The notes: generated by a model not told the origin, from the letters alone. A stretch of 55,492 nucleotides of DNA from Candidatus Gemmiger excrementigallinarum (GCA_019116445.1 DXBP01000055.1:1-55492), one strand, 5' to 3'; positions 1 to 8,906 are shown, counted from the first letter of the stretch. Numbers and translations: made by a program.

Positions 1-1022
1 AGGAAAACCTGGAAGCCATTGCCTTCCTGCAGAAGCTGAACACCGCAGTCCTGAGCCGGTACCCGCACAAGATGATGATTGCCGAGGAGTCCACGGCCTG
101 GCCGCTGGTGACCAAACCCGCTGCAGACGGCGGTCTGGGCTTCAACTTCAAGTGGAACATGGGCTGGATGAACGATATGCTCAGCTACATGAAGACCGAT
201 CCGCTGTTCCGCGCCGGCAACCATGGCAAGGTCACCTTCAGCTTCTTCTACGCTTTCAGCGAGAACTTTGTACTGCCCATCAGCCACGATGAGGTCGTCC
301 ACGGCAAGTGCAGCCTCATCAACAAGATGCCCGGCGATTATGAAGAAAAGTTCGCCAACCTGCGCACCTTCTACGGCTACATGATGGCCCATCCCGGCAA
401 GAAGCTGCTCTTCATGGGGCAGGAGTTCGGCCAGTTCATCGAGTGGGACGAGAAGAAGCAGCTTGACTGGATGCTGCTTGGCTACGACAAGCACCGCCAG
501 CTGCAAGACTATGTCAAGGACCTCAACCATCTGTACCGCGATACGCCCGCCCTGTGGCAGGTGGATTACAGCTGGGAAGGCTTCCAGTGGATCGTGCCTG
601 ACGATAACCAGCAGAGTGTCATCGCATTCCTGCGGCGTGATGCGGAAGGCAAGATGCTGATGATCGTCTGTAACTTCAACCCGGTGCTGCGTCAGAACTA
701 CGAGATGGGCGTGCCCAATCCCGGCAGCTACAAGGAGATCCTCAACTCGGATGATCCCAAGTACGGCGGTTCCGGTGTGACCAACGGTACGGTGCGCAGC
801 AAGAAGGGCGAGATGCACGGCTTCGAGCAGCACGTTTCGCTGACGCTGCCGCCGCTGTCCACCCTGTATTTCCAGGTCCCGGCGGCCCGCAAGCCCCGCG
901 CCAAAAAGGACGAGGCACCGGCCAAAGCCAAGGCATCCGGAAAGACCAAAAAGGCAGCCACTGCCAAGACCGCTGCGGCCGGCAAAAGCAGCCGCACCAC
1001 CAAAGCCAAACCGCAGGCGTAA
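1..1022 (+). CDS. glgB: 1,4-alpha-glucan branching enzyme, C-terminal part (truncated by window edge)
   Basis: This is the 3' end of a glycogen branching enzyme of the GH13 family, which forms alpha-1,6 branches in glycogen. The reading frame is open from base 3, so the gene starts outside the window. The visible part keeps the catalytic acid in the IAEEST motif and the conserved SHDEVVHGK stretch, then the all-beta C-terminal domain. After that domain there is an extra tail of about 45 residues (bases 885-1019) rich in Lys, Ala, Thr and Pro, like a histone H1 tail, which branching enzymes normally lack. It is the first visible gene of a glgB-C-D-A cluster; glgC follows after 87 bp with no clear terminator, so cotranscription is likely. 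Confidence 0.95.
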   Translation, partial: ENLEAIAFLQKLNTAVLSRYPHKMMIAEESTAWPLVTKPAADGGLGFNFKWNMGWMNDMLSYMKTDPLFRAGNHGKVTFSFFYAFSENFVLPISHDEVVHGKCSLINKMPGDYEEKFANLRTFYGYMMAHPGKKLLFMGQEFGQFIEWDEKKQLDWMLLGYDKHRQLQDYVKDLNHLYRDTPALWQVDYSWEGFQWIVPDDNQQSVIAFLRRDAEGKMLMIVCNFNPVLRQNYEMGVPNPGSYKEILNSDDPKYGGSGVTNGTVRSKKGEMHGFEQHVSLTLPPLSTLYFQVPAARKPRAKKDEAPAKAKASGKTKKAATAKTAAAGKSSRTTKAKPQA

Positions 1023-1109
1023 GCCCGCCTTGTTCCTGCGTGCTGGATAGATCGTATACCCATATTTTGTAAAAATGGCGTAAGCCAGAATTTTAAGGGG
1101 AGAAATCTT

Positions 1110-2333
1110 ATGGCAAAAGAAATGATCGCAATGATCCTGGCCGGCGGCCAGGGCTCGCGCCTGTATGCGCTGACCCAAAAGCTCGCCAAGCCTGCAGTTC
1201 CGTTCGGCGGAAAGTATCGTATCATCGATTTTCCGCTGTCCAACTGCGTGAATTCCGATATTGAAACGGTCGGCATCCTGACCCAGTATCAGCCGCTGGT
1301 CCTCAACGAGTACATCGGCAACGGTCAGCCCTGGGACCTGGACCGTCTGCATGGCGGTGTCCATGTGCTGCCGCCGTACCAGCAGGCTTCCGGCTCTGAC
1401 TGGTACAAAGGCACGGCCAATGCGATCTATCAGAATATTTCTTTCATTGACCGCTACGACCCCAAATATGTCATCATCCTGTCCGGTGACCAGATCTGCA
1501 AGCAGGACTACTCCGACTTCCTGCGCTTCCACAAAGAGAAGGATGCAGAATTCTCCGTTGCCGTTATGGAAGTGCCCTGGAGCGAGGCTTCCCGCTTCGG
1601 CCTGATGGTCACCGACGAAAACGACAAGATCAGCGAATTCCAGGAAAAGCCGAAGAACCCGAAGTCCAACCTGGCTTCCATGGGCATTTACATCTTCAAC
1701 TGGGATATCCTGAAGAAGTACCTCACCGAGGACGAGGCCGACCCCAACTCCGAGAACGACTTCGGCAAAAACGTCATTCCCAACCTGCTCAAGGATGGCC
1801 GTCGTATGTATGCCTATCACTTCAGCGGTTACTGGAAGGACGTCGGCACCATCTCCAGCCTGTGGCAGGCGAACATGGAAGTCCTCGATCCCAGCCATTC
1901 CGGCATCAACCTGTTTGATGAAAACTGGAAGATCTATTCCCGCAACTCCGGCCAGCCCTGCCAGCGCATCGGCAATGACGCGACCATCGTGAACTCGATG
2001 ATCTCCGAAGGCTGCCGCGTTGACGGTACGGTCAACAACTCCATTCTGTTCCCCGGCGTTGTCGTTGAAAAGGGCGCAACCGTGGAAGCGGCGGTGGTCA
2101 TGGGCGGCACCATCATCAAAGCAGGCGCCAGTGTCAAGCACTGCATCGTGGCCGAAAATGTCACGGTGGAAGAAGGCGCTACTGTGGGTGCTGTGCCCGA
2201 AGGCGGCCTGAACATCGCCGAACCCGGTGATGTCGCCACCGTAGGCTCCGGTGTCGTGATCGGCAAGGGTGCAACGGTTGGCCCCAAAGCAATGGTTTCC
2301 AGCGATGTAAAGGATGGTGAGGAACAATGGTAA
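1110..2333 (+). CDS. glgC: Glucose-1-phosphate adenylyltransferase, catalytic subunit
   Basis: The 407-residue product makes ADP-glucose from ATP and glucose 1-phosphate, the committed step of bacterial glycogen synthesis. The N-terminus carries the nucleotide-binding signature AGGQGSRL, followed by the sugar-binding FPLSNCVNS region and, in the last 120 residues, a left-handed beta-helix with hexapeptide repeats. An AAGGGGA ribosome binding site sits 8 bases before the ATG. The 3' end overlaps glgD by 7 bp (ATGGTAA), a typical arrangement for translational coupling of two subunits of one enzyme. Confidence 0.97.
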   Translation: MAKEMIAMILAGGQGSRLYALTQKLAKPAVPFGGKYRIIDFPLSNCVNSDIETVGILTQYQPLVLNEYIGNGQPWDLDRLHGGVHVLPPYQQASGSDWYKGTANAIYQNISFIDRYDPKYVIILSGDQICKQDYSDFLRFHKEKDAEFSVAVMEVPWSEASRFGLMVTDENDKISEFQEKPKNPKSNLASMGIYIFNWDILKKYLTEDEADPNSENDFGKNVIPNLLKDGRRMYAYHFSGYWKDVGTISSLWQANMEVLDPSHSGINLFDENWKIYSRNSGQPCQRIGNDATIVNSMISEGCRVDGTVNNSILFPGVVVEKGATVEAAVVMGGTIIKAGASVKHCIVAENVTVEEGATVGAVPEGGLNIAEPGDVATVGSGVVIGKGATVGPKAMVSSDVKDGEEQW

Positions 2334-3451
2334 ACAGCAACGTCAACGCTCTCGGCGTGATTTTCGCCAACACCTATGATAATCTTGTTCCCGAACTGGT
2401 GGCGGAGCGCTCCATGGCCTCCATCCCGTTCGGCGGCCGTTACCGCCTGATCGACTTCACGCTGTCCAGCATGGTCAATGCCGGCATCGATAACGTTTCG
2501 GTCATCGTGCGTAAAAACTATCACTCCCTGATGGACCACCTGGGCGCCGGCCGTGAATGGGACCTGACCCGCAAGCGCGGCGGCCTGAACATCGTGCCTC
2601 CCTTTGCAGAGCGCAGCGTCAAAATGTATTCCGGCCGCGTGGATGCCATCGAGAGCATCCTTTCCTGGCTGGAAGATCAGAAGGAACGCTATGTGATCCT
2701 GTCTGACGCCTATATGGCCGTCAACTTCGACTTTGGCAAGCTCATCGACGCGCACGTTGCCAGCGGCGCCGATGTGACGATGGTCTACAACCGTGCACCG
2801 ATTCCCGAAGGTGCCCGCAGCGATAACTATACCGTCCGCATTGATGAGGATGGCCGCGTCACCGAGATTCTGTCCAATGACTATCGCCTCGGCGAGCAGA
2901 ACCTCTCCATGAATATGTATGTCATCGAGCGCGAAAGCCTGATCCATCTGATTCATGACGCGGCGGTGCGCGGCCTGGTCTACTTTGAGCGTGACATTCT
3001 GGCCCGCAACCTCAAGCTGCTCAACGTCCATGCCTACGAGTTCAAGGGCTATGCGGCGCGTATCTCGGATATGAAGAGCTACTTCGACGAGAATATGCGC
3101 CTGCTGGAGCCCGGCAGCATGGAAGCGCTGTTCGGCGGTGCGCCCATCTACACCAAGATTCGTGACGATAACCCCACGCGCTATCTGGAAGGCAGCACGG
3201 TCAAGAACAGCCTGCTGGCTGACGGCTGCGTGATCGAAGGCACGGTGGAGAACTGTGTTCTGTTCCGCGGCTGCCAGGTCAAGAAGGGCGCCGTGGTGAA
3301 GAACTGTGTGCTGATGCAGGATACCGTTGTGGAGCCTGATTGCGTGGTGGAGCACGTTGTGACCGATAAAAACGTTCATATCACCGAGGGCAAGAAGCTG
3401 ACCGGTACCGATACCTTCCCGGTCTTCATTGCCAAGAACCACAGCGTATAA
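2327..3451 (+). CDS. glgD: GlgD, regulatory-type paralogue of ADP-glucose pyrophosphorylase
   Basis: This 374-residue protein is homologous to GlgC but has lost the GGxGxRL nucleotide-binding loop: the N-terminus reads [18 protein letters not shown] where GlgC has AGGQGSRL. The rest of the nucleotidyltransferase fold and the C-terminal hexapeptide repeats are intact. In Firmicutes such GlgD proteins are known to form hetero-oligomers with GlgC and change its activity while being inactive or weakly active alone. The 7-bp overlap with glgC supports a GlgC/GlgD complex here. Confidence 0.95.
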   Translation: MVNSNVNALGVIFANTYDNLVPELVAERSMASIPFGGRYRLIDFTLSSMVNAGIDNVSVIVRKNYHSLMDHLGAGREWDLTRKRGGLNIVPPFAERSVKMYSGRVDAIESILSWLEDQKERYVILSDAYMAVNFDFGKLIDAHVASGADVTMVYNRAPIPEGARSDNYTVRIDEDGRVTEILSNDYRLGEQNLSMNMYVIERESLIHLIHDAAVRGLVYFERDILARNLKLLNVHAYEFKGYAARISDMKSYFDENMRLLEPGSMEALFGGAPIYTKIRDDNPTRYLEGSTVKNSLLADGCVIEGTVENCVLFRGCQVKKGAVVKNCVLMQDTVVEPDCVVEHVVTDKNVHITEGKKLTGTDTFPVFIAKNHSV

Positions 3452-3462
3452 TAGCTCATAGA

Positions 3463-3490
3463 GGCTGTTCTCCCTCTCCCCGGAGACAGC
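3463..3490 (+). other. Upstream hairpin of a tandem pair between glgD and glgA
   Basis: GCTGTTCTCC and GGAGACAGC can pair (one bulge) around a C/T-rich loop just after the glgD stop. It lies directly before the terminator-like hairpin at 3497-3542. Its role is unknown; the two hairpins are too close to be accidental packing of one structure. Confidence 0.4.
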
Positions 3491-3496
3491 TTAGAT

Positions 3497-3542
3497 GAGG
3501 GGGACGGGGAGACCGCCGGTCTGCCCGTCCTCCTGTTTTTTT
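3497..3542 (+). terminator. Intrinsic terminator or attenuator between glgD and glgA
   Basis: A stem of about ten pairs (GGGGGACGGG with CCCGTCCTCC, one mismatch) is followed by G and seven T. It stands inside the glg cluster, so it probably reduces rather than abolishes glgA transcription; no separate glgA promoter is evident in the 20 bases that remain before its ribosome binding site. Confidence 0.6.
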
Positions 3543-3568
3543 GAAAGAATCCACCATCGGAGGTGCTT

Positions 3569-4987
3569 ATGAAAATTTTATATGCGTCCAGCGAAGTTGC
3601 ACCGTTTGCCAAGTCCGGCGGTCTGGCCGATGTGGCGGGCGCCCTGCCGAAAGCGCTGGTCAAGGATGGAATTGATTGCCGCGTGGTAATGCCGCTGTAC
3701 GGTGATCTCAAATTCAAGGATACCCTGACCTATGTGACCAACTTCAGCGTACCGGTCGGCTGGCGCAGCCAGTACTGCGGCCTGTTCAAGGCCGAACGGG
3801 ACGGCGTGGTATTCTATTTCATTGATAACGAGTACTACTTCAAGCGCAGCGGCCTGTATGGCTTCTATGACGACGGCGAGCGCTTTGCGTTCTTCTCCCG
3901 TGCTATTCTGGAGATGCTGTTCTATACCGACTTCGAGCCGGACATCATCAACTGCAACGACTGGCAGACGGCGTTGACCCCGGTGTACCTGAACCTGTAC
4001 TATCGGCATCTGGATAAGTTCAACCGCATCAAGACGGTGTTCACCATCCATAACATTGCCTACCAGGGCAAGTACGGCCTGGATATTCTGGAAGATACCT
4101 GCGGTATCGGTGCCCGGGACGCCCATGTGGTGGAGTATGACGGCTGCGCCAACTTCATGAAAGGTGCCATTGAAACTGCCGACAAGGTTACCACCGTCAG
4201 CCCGACGTATGCTCAGGAGATTCTGGACCCCTGGTTCAGCCATGGTCTGGACGGTCTGCTGCGTCAGAAGCAGTACAAGACCTGCGGCATCCTGAACGGC
4301 ATCGATGTGGATGTGTTCAATCCCGCCACCGATCCTGACATTGCCAAGAACTATGACGTCGATACCTTCCAGGAAGGCAAGGCGGTCTGCAAGGCGGCAC
4401 TGCAGGATGAGATGGGTCTGCATAAGGACGGCAGCCCGGTCATGGCGATGGTCACCCGCCTGGTGGGCCATAAAGGCGTGGACCTGGTGCGTGCCATCGC
4501 GGAAGGTCTGCTGCAGCAGGGCATTGAACTGGTCATCTTGGGTTCCGGCGAAGCGCAGTATGAGAACTTCTTCAATGAACTGTGCGCGCGCAACCCCGGC
4601 CGCGTGGGAGTGTACATCGGCTTCAATGCCAAACTGGCCCAGCATATCTATGCCGGTGCCGATATGTTCCTCATGCCTTCCCGTTCGGAACCCTGCGGTC
4701 TGGCGCAGATGGTTTCCTGCCGTTACGGCACGATTCCCATTGTGCGTGAAACCGGCGGCCTGCGCGACTCCATCCGTGACTCCGGCGATGGCTTTGGCAA
4801 CGGCTTTACCTTTGCCAACTACAACGCCCATGAGCTGTATGAGGCCTGCTGGCGTGCCAAGGAAGGCTACTGGCAGAAGGACGGCTGGCCGATTCTGGTG
4901 CGCCGTGCAATGGAGTGCGACTTCAGCTGGTCCAACTCCGCCAAGAGCTACGAGGGACTGTACAATGAGGTCGTAAACCTCTGGTAA
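3569..4987 (+). CDS. glgA: Glycogen synthase (ADP-glucose type, GT5)
   Basis: The enzyme transfers glucose from ADP-glucose to the non-reducing end of alpha-1,4-glucan. The N-terminal ADP-glucose loop appears as FAKSGGLADV and the C-terminal half has the GT-B motif PSRSEPCGLAQM. An upstream in-frame GTG at 3563 lies inside the CGGAGG ribosome binding site (3558-3563), so the ATG at 3569 is the real start, giving 472 residues, the usual GlgA length. It closes the glgBCDA cluster and is followed by a strong terminator. Confidence 0.96.
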   Translation: MKILYASSEVAPFAKSGGLADVAGALPKALVKDGIDCRVVMPLYGDLKFKDTLTYVTNFSVPVGWRSQYCGLFKAERDGVVFYFIDNEYYFKRSGLYGFYDDGERFAFFSRAILEMLFYTDFEPDIINCNDWQTALTPVYLNLYYRHLDKFNRIKTVFTIHNIAYQGKYGLDILEDTCGIGARDAHVVEYDGCANFMKGAIETADKVTTVSPTYAQEILDPWFSHGLDGLLRQKQYKTCGILNGIDVDVFNPATDPDIAKNYDVDTFQEGKAVCKAALQDEMGLHKDGSPVMAMVTRLVGHKGVDLVRAIAEGLLQQGIELVILGSGEAQYENFFNELCARNPGRVGVYIGFNAKLAQHIYAGADMFLMPSRSEPCGLAQMVSCRYGTIPIVRETGGLRDSIRDSGDGFGNGFTFANYNAHELYEACWRAKEGYWQKDGWPILVRRAMECDFSWSNSAKSYEGLYNEVVNLW

Positions 4988-5020
4988 GACGGATTTTTCC
5001 TTCGTTTTCACAAATGTTTC

Positions 5021-5052
5021 AAACCCGGCGGGGATTCCCGCCGGGTTTTTTC
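5021..5052 (+). terminator. Intrinsic terminator after glgA
   Basis: ACCCGGCGGG and CCCGCCGGGT form a perfect ten-pair stem with a GATT loop, followed by a run of T. It ends the glycogen cluster. Confidence 0.93.
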
Positions 5053-5121
5053 TTGCCTTTTTCACAAAATTGTTTTATCTTAAAAGAAAAATAACTTGTG
5101 TGAGTAAGAAAAAGACTGAGC

Positions 5122-5958
5122 GTGAAACAGGTGAGTATAAAGGTTGGAACGGCTCTGTGCCTGGGGCTGGCGATGCTGATGTCCTTGCCCGGGTGCGGCG
5201 CCACGGTGGTGATCCCGGCGCAGGACCAGGCAACAGGGGAAACCGGGACCGAAGTGTCCGGCAGCCAGCTGTCGGACCTGGTGCCGGAAGATGCCGTGCC
5301 GGAAGACGTCTGGCCGGTTTTGGCGCTGCTGCAGGGAACAGCGGAAACGGCAGTCTGGCTGCCCTTTACGGCACAGCTGGATGTGGAAAATATTGCGCAG
5401 AACCCGGAATTGCCCAATGGCTGCGAAATTACATCGGCGGCCATTGTGCTGAATTATCTGGGGTACGATGTGGACAAAGTTACGCTGGCAGAAGAATACC
5501 TGCCAACGTATGTTCCCTATTGGGAAGCGGACCCGAATGTGGAATTTATGGGCGACCCGGCGGATGAACTGGCTTTTTACTGCCTGCCGGGGGCCGTTGT
5601 CACGGCGGTGAACGCGTACCTGGAGGATGTGGGCAGTGAGTATGAAGCGCTGGACATCAGCGGTGCACCGGTGGAAGAACTCTACCAGTGGGTTGCCAAC
5701 GGTACGCCGGTTCTGGTTTGGGCGACCCGGGCGTTCAGCGATCCTTTATACAATTATACCTTTCAGCTTTTCAACGGAAGCTGGCCCTACAGCAACTCCC
5801 ACTGCCTGGTGCTGACGGGCTACGATGATACCACCTGCTACCTGGCAGACCCCATGCTGGAAGTGGAAACGGTAGACAGGGAACTTTTTGCCAGCCGCTA
5901 TGTGGAGCGCGGGCAGTATGCCGTTGTCATTACCAAGGCACAGACTGACGGGGAATGA
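5122..5958 (+). CDS. Lipoprotein with C39-like cysteine peptidase domain
   Basis: The 278-residue product begins with a lipoprotein signal peptide (hydrophobic residues 8-22, lipobox LPGC with Cys25), so it is probably anchored outside the cytoplasmic membrane. From about residue 80 it matches the C39_2 family: Cys101 in the PNGCEITSAA motif, a His in SHCLVLTGYDD and an Asp in YLADPM form the expected papain-like triad. Family members in Firmicutes are mostly uncharacterised; some are processing peptidases and others act on wall peptides. The start is a GTG with a weak ribosome binding site; a second GTG at 5131 is possible. It is monocistronic, with a terminator shared with the convergent udk. 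Confidence 0.8.
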   Translation: MKQVSIKVGTALCLGLAMLMSLPGCGATVVIPAQDQATGETGTEVSGSQLSDLVPEDAVPEDVWPVLALLQGTAETAVWLPFTAQLDVENIAQNPELPNGCEITSAAIVLNYLGYDVDKVTLAEEYLPTYVPYWEADPNVEFMGDPADELAFYCLPGAVVTAVNAYLEDVGSEYEALDISGAPVEELYQWVANGTPVLVWATRAFSDPLYNYTFQLFNGSWPYSNSHCLVLTGYDDTTCYLADPMLEVETVDRELFASRYVERGQYAVVITKAQTDGE

Positions 5959-5979
5959 GCCGAACCGGGAAAATAAAAA

Positions 5980-6018
5980 CAGGGCGGGACCTTTTTGAGT
6001 TCCGCCCTGTCGGCTTTT
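5980..6018. terminator. Bidirectional terminator between the C39-like gene and udk
   Basis: ACAGGGCGG (5980-5988) pairs with CCGCCCTGT (6002-6010). A T-rich tail follows on the plus side (CGGCTTTT) and, on the minus side, the sequence runs into GTTTTTATTTT, so it can serve both convergent genes. Confidence 0.8.
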
Positions 6019-6046
6019 GGTATATACGGTGCTGCCGGTCTGATCT

Positions 6047-6673
6047 TTACGCTTCGTTCACCCGCAGATGGTCTGCCACCCACTTGATCAACAGTTCCAG
6101 GGCCACGGCATTGTGGCCGCCTTCCGGCACGATGAGGTCCGCTTTGCGCTTGCTGGGTTCCACGAACTGCTCATGCATCGGCTTGACGGTGGTCAGATAC
6201 TGGTTCACGACGCTGTCCAACGTGCGGCCGCGCTTTTTGACGTCGCGCACAATGCGGCGCAGGATGCGCACATCCGCATCGGTATCCACAAATACCTTCA
6301 TATCCATCAGGTCGCAGAGTTCCGGCGAATCAAAGATCAGGATGCCTTCCACGATGATGACCGGCGCGGGTTTGACCAGCAGCGTCTTATTGCTGCGGTT
6401 GTGGATCGCGTAATCGTATACCGGCACCTGAACCGGATGTCCTGCCCGCAGTTCCCGCAGATGGGCCACCATCAGCGAGGTGTCAAAGCTGTCGGGATGG
6501 TCATAATTCAGCTTGCAGCGTTCTTCGTAAGGCAGTTCATCGTGCCGTTTGTAATAGCTGTCGTGGTTGATGACGCTGACTTCGTTGGCACCGAAATGGT
6601 CGCGCAGACGTTCGGTCAAGGTGGTTTTGCCGCTGCCGCTGCCGCCGGCAATGCCGATGATGATGGTATTCAT
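6047..6673 (-). CDS. udk: Uridine kinase
   Basis: This 208-residue kinase phosphorylates uridine and cytidine to UMP and CMP in pyrimidine salvage. The P-loop GGSGSGKTT is at residues 10-18 and the conserved NYDHPDSFD motif that contacts the nucleoside is present. It starts with ATG behind AGAGGGA and lies 14 bp after the dCMP deaminase, with which it forms a short pyrimidine salvage operon read from the promoter at 7214-7242. Confidence 0.96.
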   Translation of the reverse strand: MNTIIIGIAGGSGSGKTTLTERLRDHFGANEVSVINHDSYYKRHDELPYEERCKLNYDHPDSFDTSLMVAHLRELRAGHPVQVPVYDYAIHNRSNKTLLVKPAPVIIVEGILIFDSPELCDLMDMKVFVDTDADVRILRRIVRDVKKRGRTLDSVVNQYLTTVKPMHEQFVEPSKRKADLIVPEGGHNAVALELLIKWVADHLRVNEA

Positions 6674-6687
6674 TGCGTATCCCTCTT

Positions 6688-7167
6688 TTACACTTCCAGT
6701 TTGATCTCCCGCCCGGTGGGTTCATAGGCGCGGTATTTCACGCCGGTCATATTGAACATACGGCGGCTGGCGATGCTGGCATGGGTGTCGTGGTATTTGT
6801 CCGAAAGATAGATCAGTTCCTTGATGCCGCTCTGGATGATGGCTTTGGCGCACTCGTTGCAGGGGAAAAGCGTCACATACATGCGCGCTCCGGTCAGATC
6901 GTTGTGCGGACTGTTCAGGATGGCATTCAGTTCCGAATGACATACGTACATATATTTGGTGTTCAGATCATCGCCTTCCCGCTCCCAGGGCATATCGTCA
7001 TCGTTGCATCCGATGGGCATACCGTTGTAGCCCAGCGACAGGATCTTGTTCTCCGGGCTGACGATGCAGGCGCCCACCTGGCTGTTGTTGTCCTTGGAGC
7101 GCATGGCGGAAAGCAGGGCAATGCCCATAAAATATTCATCCCAGCTGATGTAATCCGTTCGTTTCAT
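6688..7167 (-). CDS. dCMP deaminase (ComEB-like)
   Basis: The 159-residue protein belongs to the zinc-dependent cytidine/deoxycytidylate deaminases and converts dCMP to dUMP, the substrate of thymidylate synthase. The zinc site is visible as CHSELNAIL (His and catalytic Glu) and FPCNECAK (two Cys). The frame is open for 57 codons further upstream, but the ATG at 7167 has a GAAAGGGA ribosome binding site and matches the family N-terminus, so the longer form is rejected. It precedes udk in the same operon. Confidence 0.93.
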   Translation of the reverse strand: MKRTDYISWDEYFMGIALLSAMRSKDNNSQVGACIVSPENKILSLGYNGMPIGCNDDDMPWEREGDDLNTKYMYVCHSELNAILNSPHNDLTGARMYVTLFPCNECAKAIIQSGIKELIYLSDKYHDTHASIASRRMFNMTGVKYRAYEPTGREIKLEV

Positions 7168-7213
7168 GGCGTCCCTTTCCTTTATTTTTATCCTTTTTGT
7201 ATTATTTATCCTT

Positions 7214-7242
7214 ATTATACTGTGCGCCGTGCGGTGGCGCAA
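7214..7242 (-). promoter_or_regulatory. Promoter of the dCMP deaminase-udk operon
   Basis: On the minus strand TTGCGC (7237-7242) and TATAAT (7214-7219) are 17 bp apart. The promoter overlaps the last codons of spoIIID, so the salvage operon can be transcribed separately from the sporulation gene. The leader is purine-rich with a repeated AAGGATAAA. Confidence 0.75.
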
Positions 7243-7490
7243 GATTCTTTGTGCAAATATTTCCTGCGTGTTGCTTCGCCGCCCCGCAGGTGGCGTTCGG
7301 CTTTGTTGCGCTGTACCACCGTCTGAACCTCGGCCCACAGGCCGGGGTGGGTATGACGCAGGCGGCTTTGGTCTTTCCAGATGGTGCTCTTGCTTACGCC
7401 GAACACCGCCGCCGCTGCGCGCACGGTGGCACCGCTGCGTACAATGTACCGTCCCACCGCCACGGCCCGCTCCTCCGGGTCACCTTTCAT
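7215..7490 (-). CDS. spoIIID: Stage III sporulation protein D
   Basis: The 91-residue protein matches SpoIIID, a small mother-cell DNA-binding protein that activates and represses many SigE-dependent genes and switches the programme to SigK. The helix-turn-helix FGVSKSTIWKD and the basic HLRGGEATRRKY segment, which contacts DNA, are both present in the family order; the C-terminus is a few residues longer than in Bacillus. The ATG follows GAGGGGG. The usual neighbour mreB or spoIIQ is not here; it sits between a metabolic operon and a cysteine-synthase-like gene. Confidence 0.93.
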   Translation of the reverse strand: MKGDPEERAVAVGRYIVRSGATVRAAAAVFGVSKSTIWKDQSRLRHTHPGLWAEVQTVVQRNKAERHLRGGEATRRKYLHKESCATARRTV

Positions 7491-7502
7491 ACCGTTACCC
7501 CC

Positions 7503-7533
7503 TCACATGGAATTTCTGTCAAATCCTATGTGA
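7503..7533. promoter_or_regulatory. Inverted repeat upstream of spoIIID
   Basis: TCACATGGAATTT (plus strand) faces AAATCCTATGTGA across CTGTC, an imperfect dyad with perfect TCACAT/ATGTGA ends. It lies 13-43 bp upstream of the spoIIID start and contains a minus-strand TTGACA (7517-7522). It could be an operator or a leader hairpin; no convincing SigE-type -10 was found with it. Confidence 0.35.
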
Positions 7534-7562
7534 AAAAGTGCGCGGATATGCCCGGAAAACAC

Positions 7563-7595
7563 AAACGCCCTCGTTTTCAGCAACGAGAGCGTTTT
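7563..7595. terminator. Terminator-like hairpin between spoIIID and the cysteine-synthase-like gene
   Basis: AAACGCCCTCGTT and AACGAGAGCGTTT pair with one mismatch around TTCAGC. On the minus strand the stem is followed by GTGTTTTCC, a weak T tail, so it may end the upstream (minus-strand) cysteine-synthase-like transcript, about 160 bp after that gene stops. The stretch 7596-7758 shows no supported gene. Confidence 0.5.
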
Positions 7596-7758
7596 CGTCA
7601 ACTTATAAACTTATAGAATCGGTGCAGGTCCAGCCAAACAGGCCTTGGCAACAGACCAGGGGCCGGTTCCGGCGGCACATCCTTCGGTGTGCAGGTGCAG
7701 CCGCACAGCAAAAGGGGGCGCCAACGGCTTTTCGTCGGGAAGCCCTCCTTCCCGGAGG

Positions 7759-8652
7759 TTACTCGTACATTTTCCGGCCGGCAAATATGCACAAAGGCCG
7801 CTTGGCTTTGCCGGTGCCGATCAGCTGCACGGCGGCGGCCAGGGTAGCCCCGGCGCTGGTGCAGGCGGGCACGCCGTCAAAGAACAAAACTTCCCGGGCG
7901 GCCCGTTCGGCGTCGGCGGTGGTGACGGTCAGAACGGTGTCCACCACATAGGGGTTGTAATTCTCCGGTACGAATCCGGGCCCGATCCCCGCAATGCCGT
8001 GCTGCCCGATAAACCCGCCCGTGATCGCCGCACACTCGGCCGGTTCCACCGCCACAATGCGGATCATACTGTTCCAGGCTTTGATGTATTCTCCCACGCC
8101 GGTGAGGGTGCCGCCGCTGCCCACGCCGATGACAATGGCGTCTATGGCATCCCCGGCGGCTTTCAGAATCTGCGGTCCGGTGACCCGGCGGTGATATTCA
8201 GGGTTGTCGTCGTTGGCAAAATAGTGGGTGAAGTAGCCGCCGTACCGCTGGGCGGTTTCTTCGGCGATGCGGTCCATGGCCCGGCGGCCGCCGCTGCTGC
8301 AAACCACGATCTTGGCCCCCAGGTCCTGCAGCCGCTTGCGGCGGGCAATGGGCAGGCTGCTGGGTACAACCAGAATACACGGGTGCCCCGTGGTGGCACA
8401 GCTGACCGCCAACGCGGCACCAAAACTGCCGGAACTGGCTTCTACTACCGGCATGCCGGGCTGCAAAGTGCCGCGCTCGGTGGCAAAGGCCAGCATGGTT
8501 TCGGCCAGGCCGTCCTTGGAGGTACCCGTTGCACCGCCGAAATCCAGATAGGCCAGGATACTGGAACTCAGATTGTGGCGGCCGGAATAGCCGTCCAACC
8601 GCACCACGGGGGAGCGGTACACTTCCTGGTAGTAGCTTTTCAGAATTCCCAC
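7759..8652 (-). CDS. PLP-dependent cysteine synthase-like protein
   Basis: The protein has the fold-type II PLP enzyme layout of O-acetylserine sulfhydrylase/cystathionine beta-synthase: a Schiff-base lysine (Lys46) in GTSKDG, a substrate/PLP loop, and the glycine-rich phosphate cup GVGSGGTLTG. It differs from true CysK at the substrate loop, where the usual TSGNTG reads SSGSFG, and around the lysine (usual TGSVKDR). Its precise reaction is therefore uncertain. An in-frame GTG at 8661 overlaps the AAGGAGG ribosome binding site; the GTG at 8652, eight bases after it, is the better start, giving 297 residues. It is monocistronic with its own promoter. Confidence 0.8.
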   Translation of the reverse strand: MGILKSYYQEVYRSPVVRLDGYSGRHNLSSSILAYLDFGGATGTSKDGLAETMLAFATERGTLQPGMPVVEASSGSFGAALAVSCATTGHPCILVVPSSLPIARRKRLQDLGAKIVVCSSGGRRAMDRIAEETAQRYGGYFTHYFANDDNPEYHRRVTGPQILKAAGDAIDAIVIGVGSGGTLTGVGEYIKAWNSMIRIVAVEPAECAAITGGFIGQHGIAGIGPGFVPENYNPYVVDTVLTVTTADAERAAREVLFFDGVPACTSAGATLAAAVQLIGTGKAKRPLCIFAGRKMYE

Positions 8653-8690
8653 GGCAGACACCTCCTTTTGTATAGGGCAAATTCCTTTTT

Positions 8691-8699
8691 ATTATACCA
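8691..8699 (-). promoter_or_regulatory. Extended -10 promoter of the cysteine-synthase-like gene
   Basis: Minus strand TGGTATAAT is a perfect extended -10 element (TATAAT at 8691-8696). There is no good -35, as is usual for this promoter class. Confidence 0.65.
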
Positions 8700-8813
8700 T
8701 AACCTGACTGGTTTTGCACGCGGCGAATCTGCATTTAAGAAACTTTTTACGGGTCCCTTCGGGACAAAGGAGCAATCCGACGCCGCAATGTGTAAAAAAG
8801 TGGCGAATCCCCC

Positions 8814-8842
8814 TTGACTTTCTCCCCTGGCCCTGTTATAAT
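8814..8842 (+). promoter_or_regulatory. Promoter of the ylxM-ffh operon
   Basis: TTGACT (8814-8819) and TATAAT (8837-8842) are separated by 17 bp. Transcription should begin near 8849, just before a short hairpin in the leader. Confidence 0.88.
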
Positions 8843-8853
8843 TCATAAGCTGA

Positions 8854-8874
8854 TGTAAAGAAAAAAACTTTACA
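8854..8874 (+). other. Perfect 7-bp inverted repeat in the ylxM leader
   Basis: TGTAAAG and CTTTACA flank a loop of seven A, starting about five bases after the predicted transcription start. It may be a 5' stabilising hairpin or a repressor site; there is no T tail for termination. Confidence 0.4.
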
Positions 8875-8906
8875 CAGCATGTCAGATACAGGAAGGGGCG
8901 CAGATC

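Noticed and set aside
7596-7758. Small minus-strand frame (7598-7792) as a gene
   Set aside because: It overlaps the end of the cysteine-synthase-like gene, lacks a ribosome binding site and has Cys/Pro/Arg-rich content typical of a shadow frame.
8740-8775. GTCCCTTCGGGAC palindrome as a terminator
   Set aside because: It has no T tail on either strand and lies between divergent promoters, so it is a short palindrome of unknown meaning.
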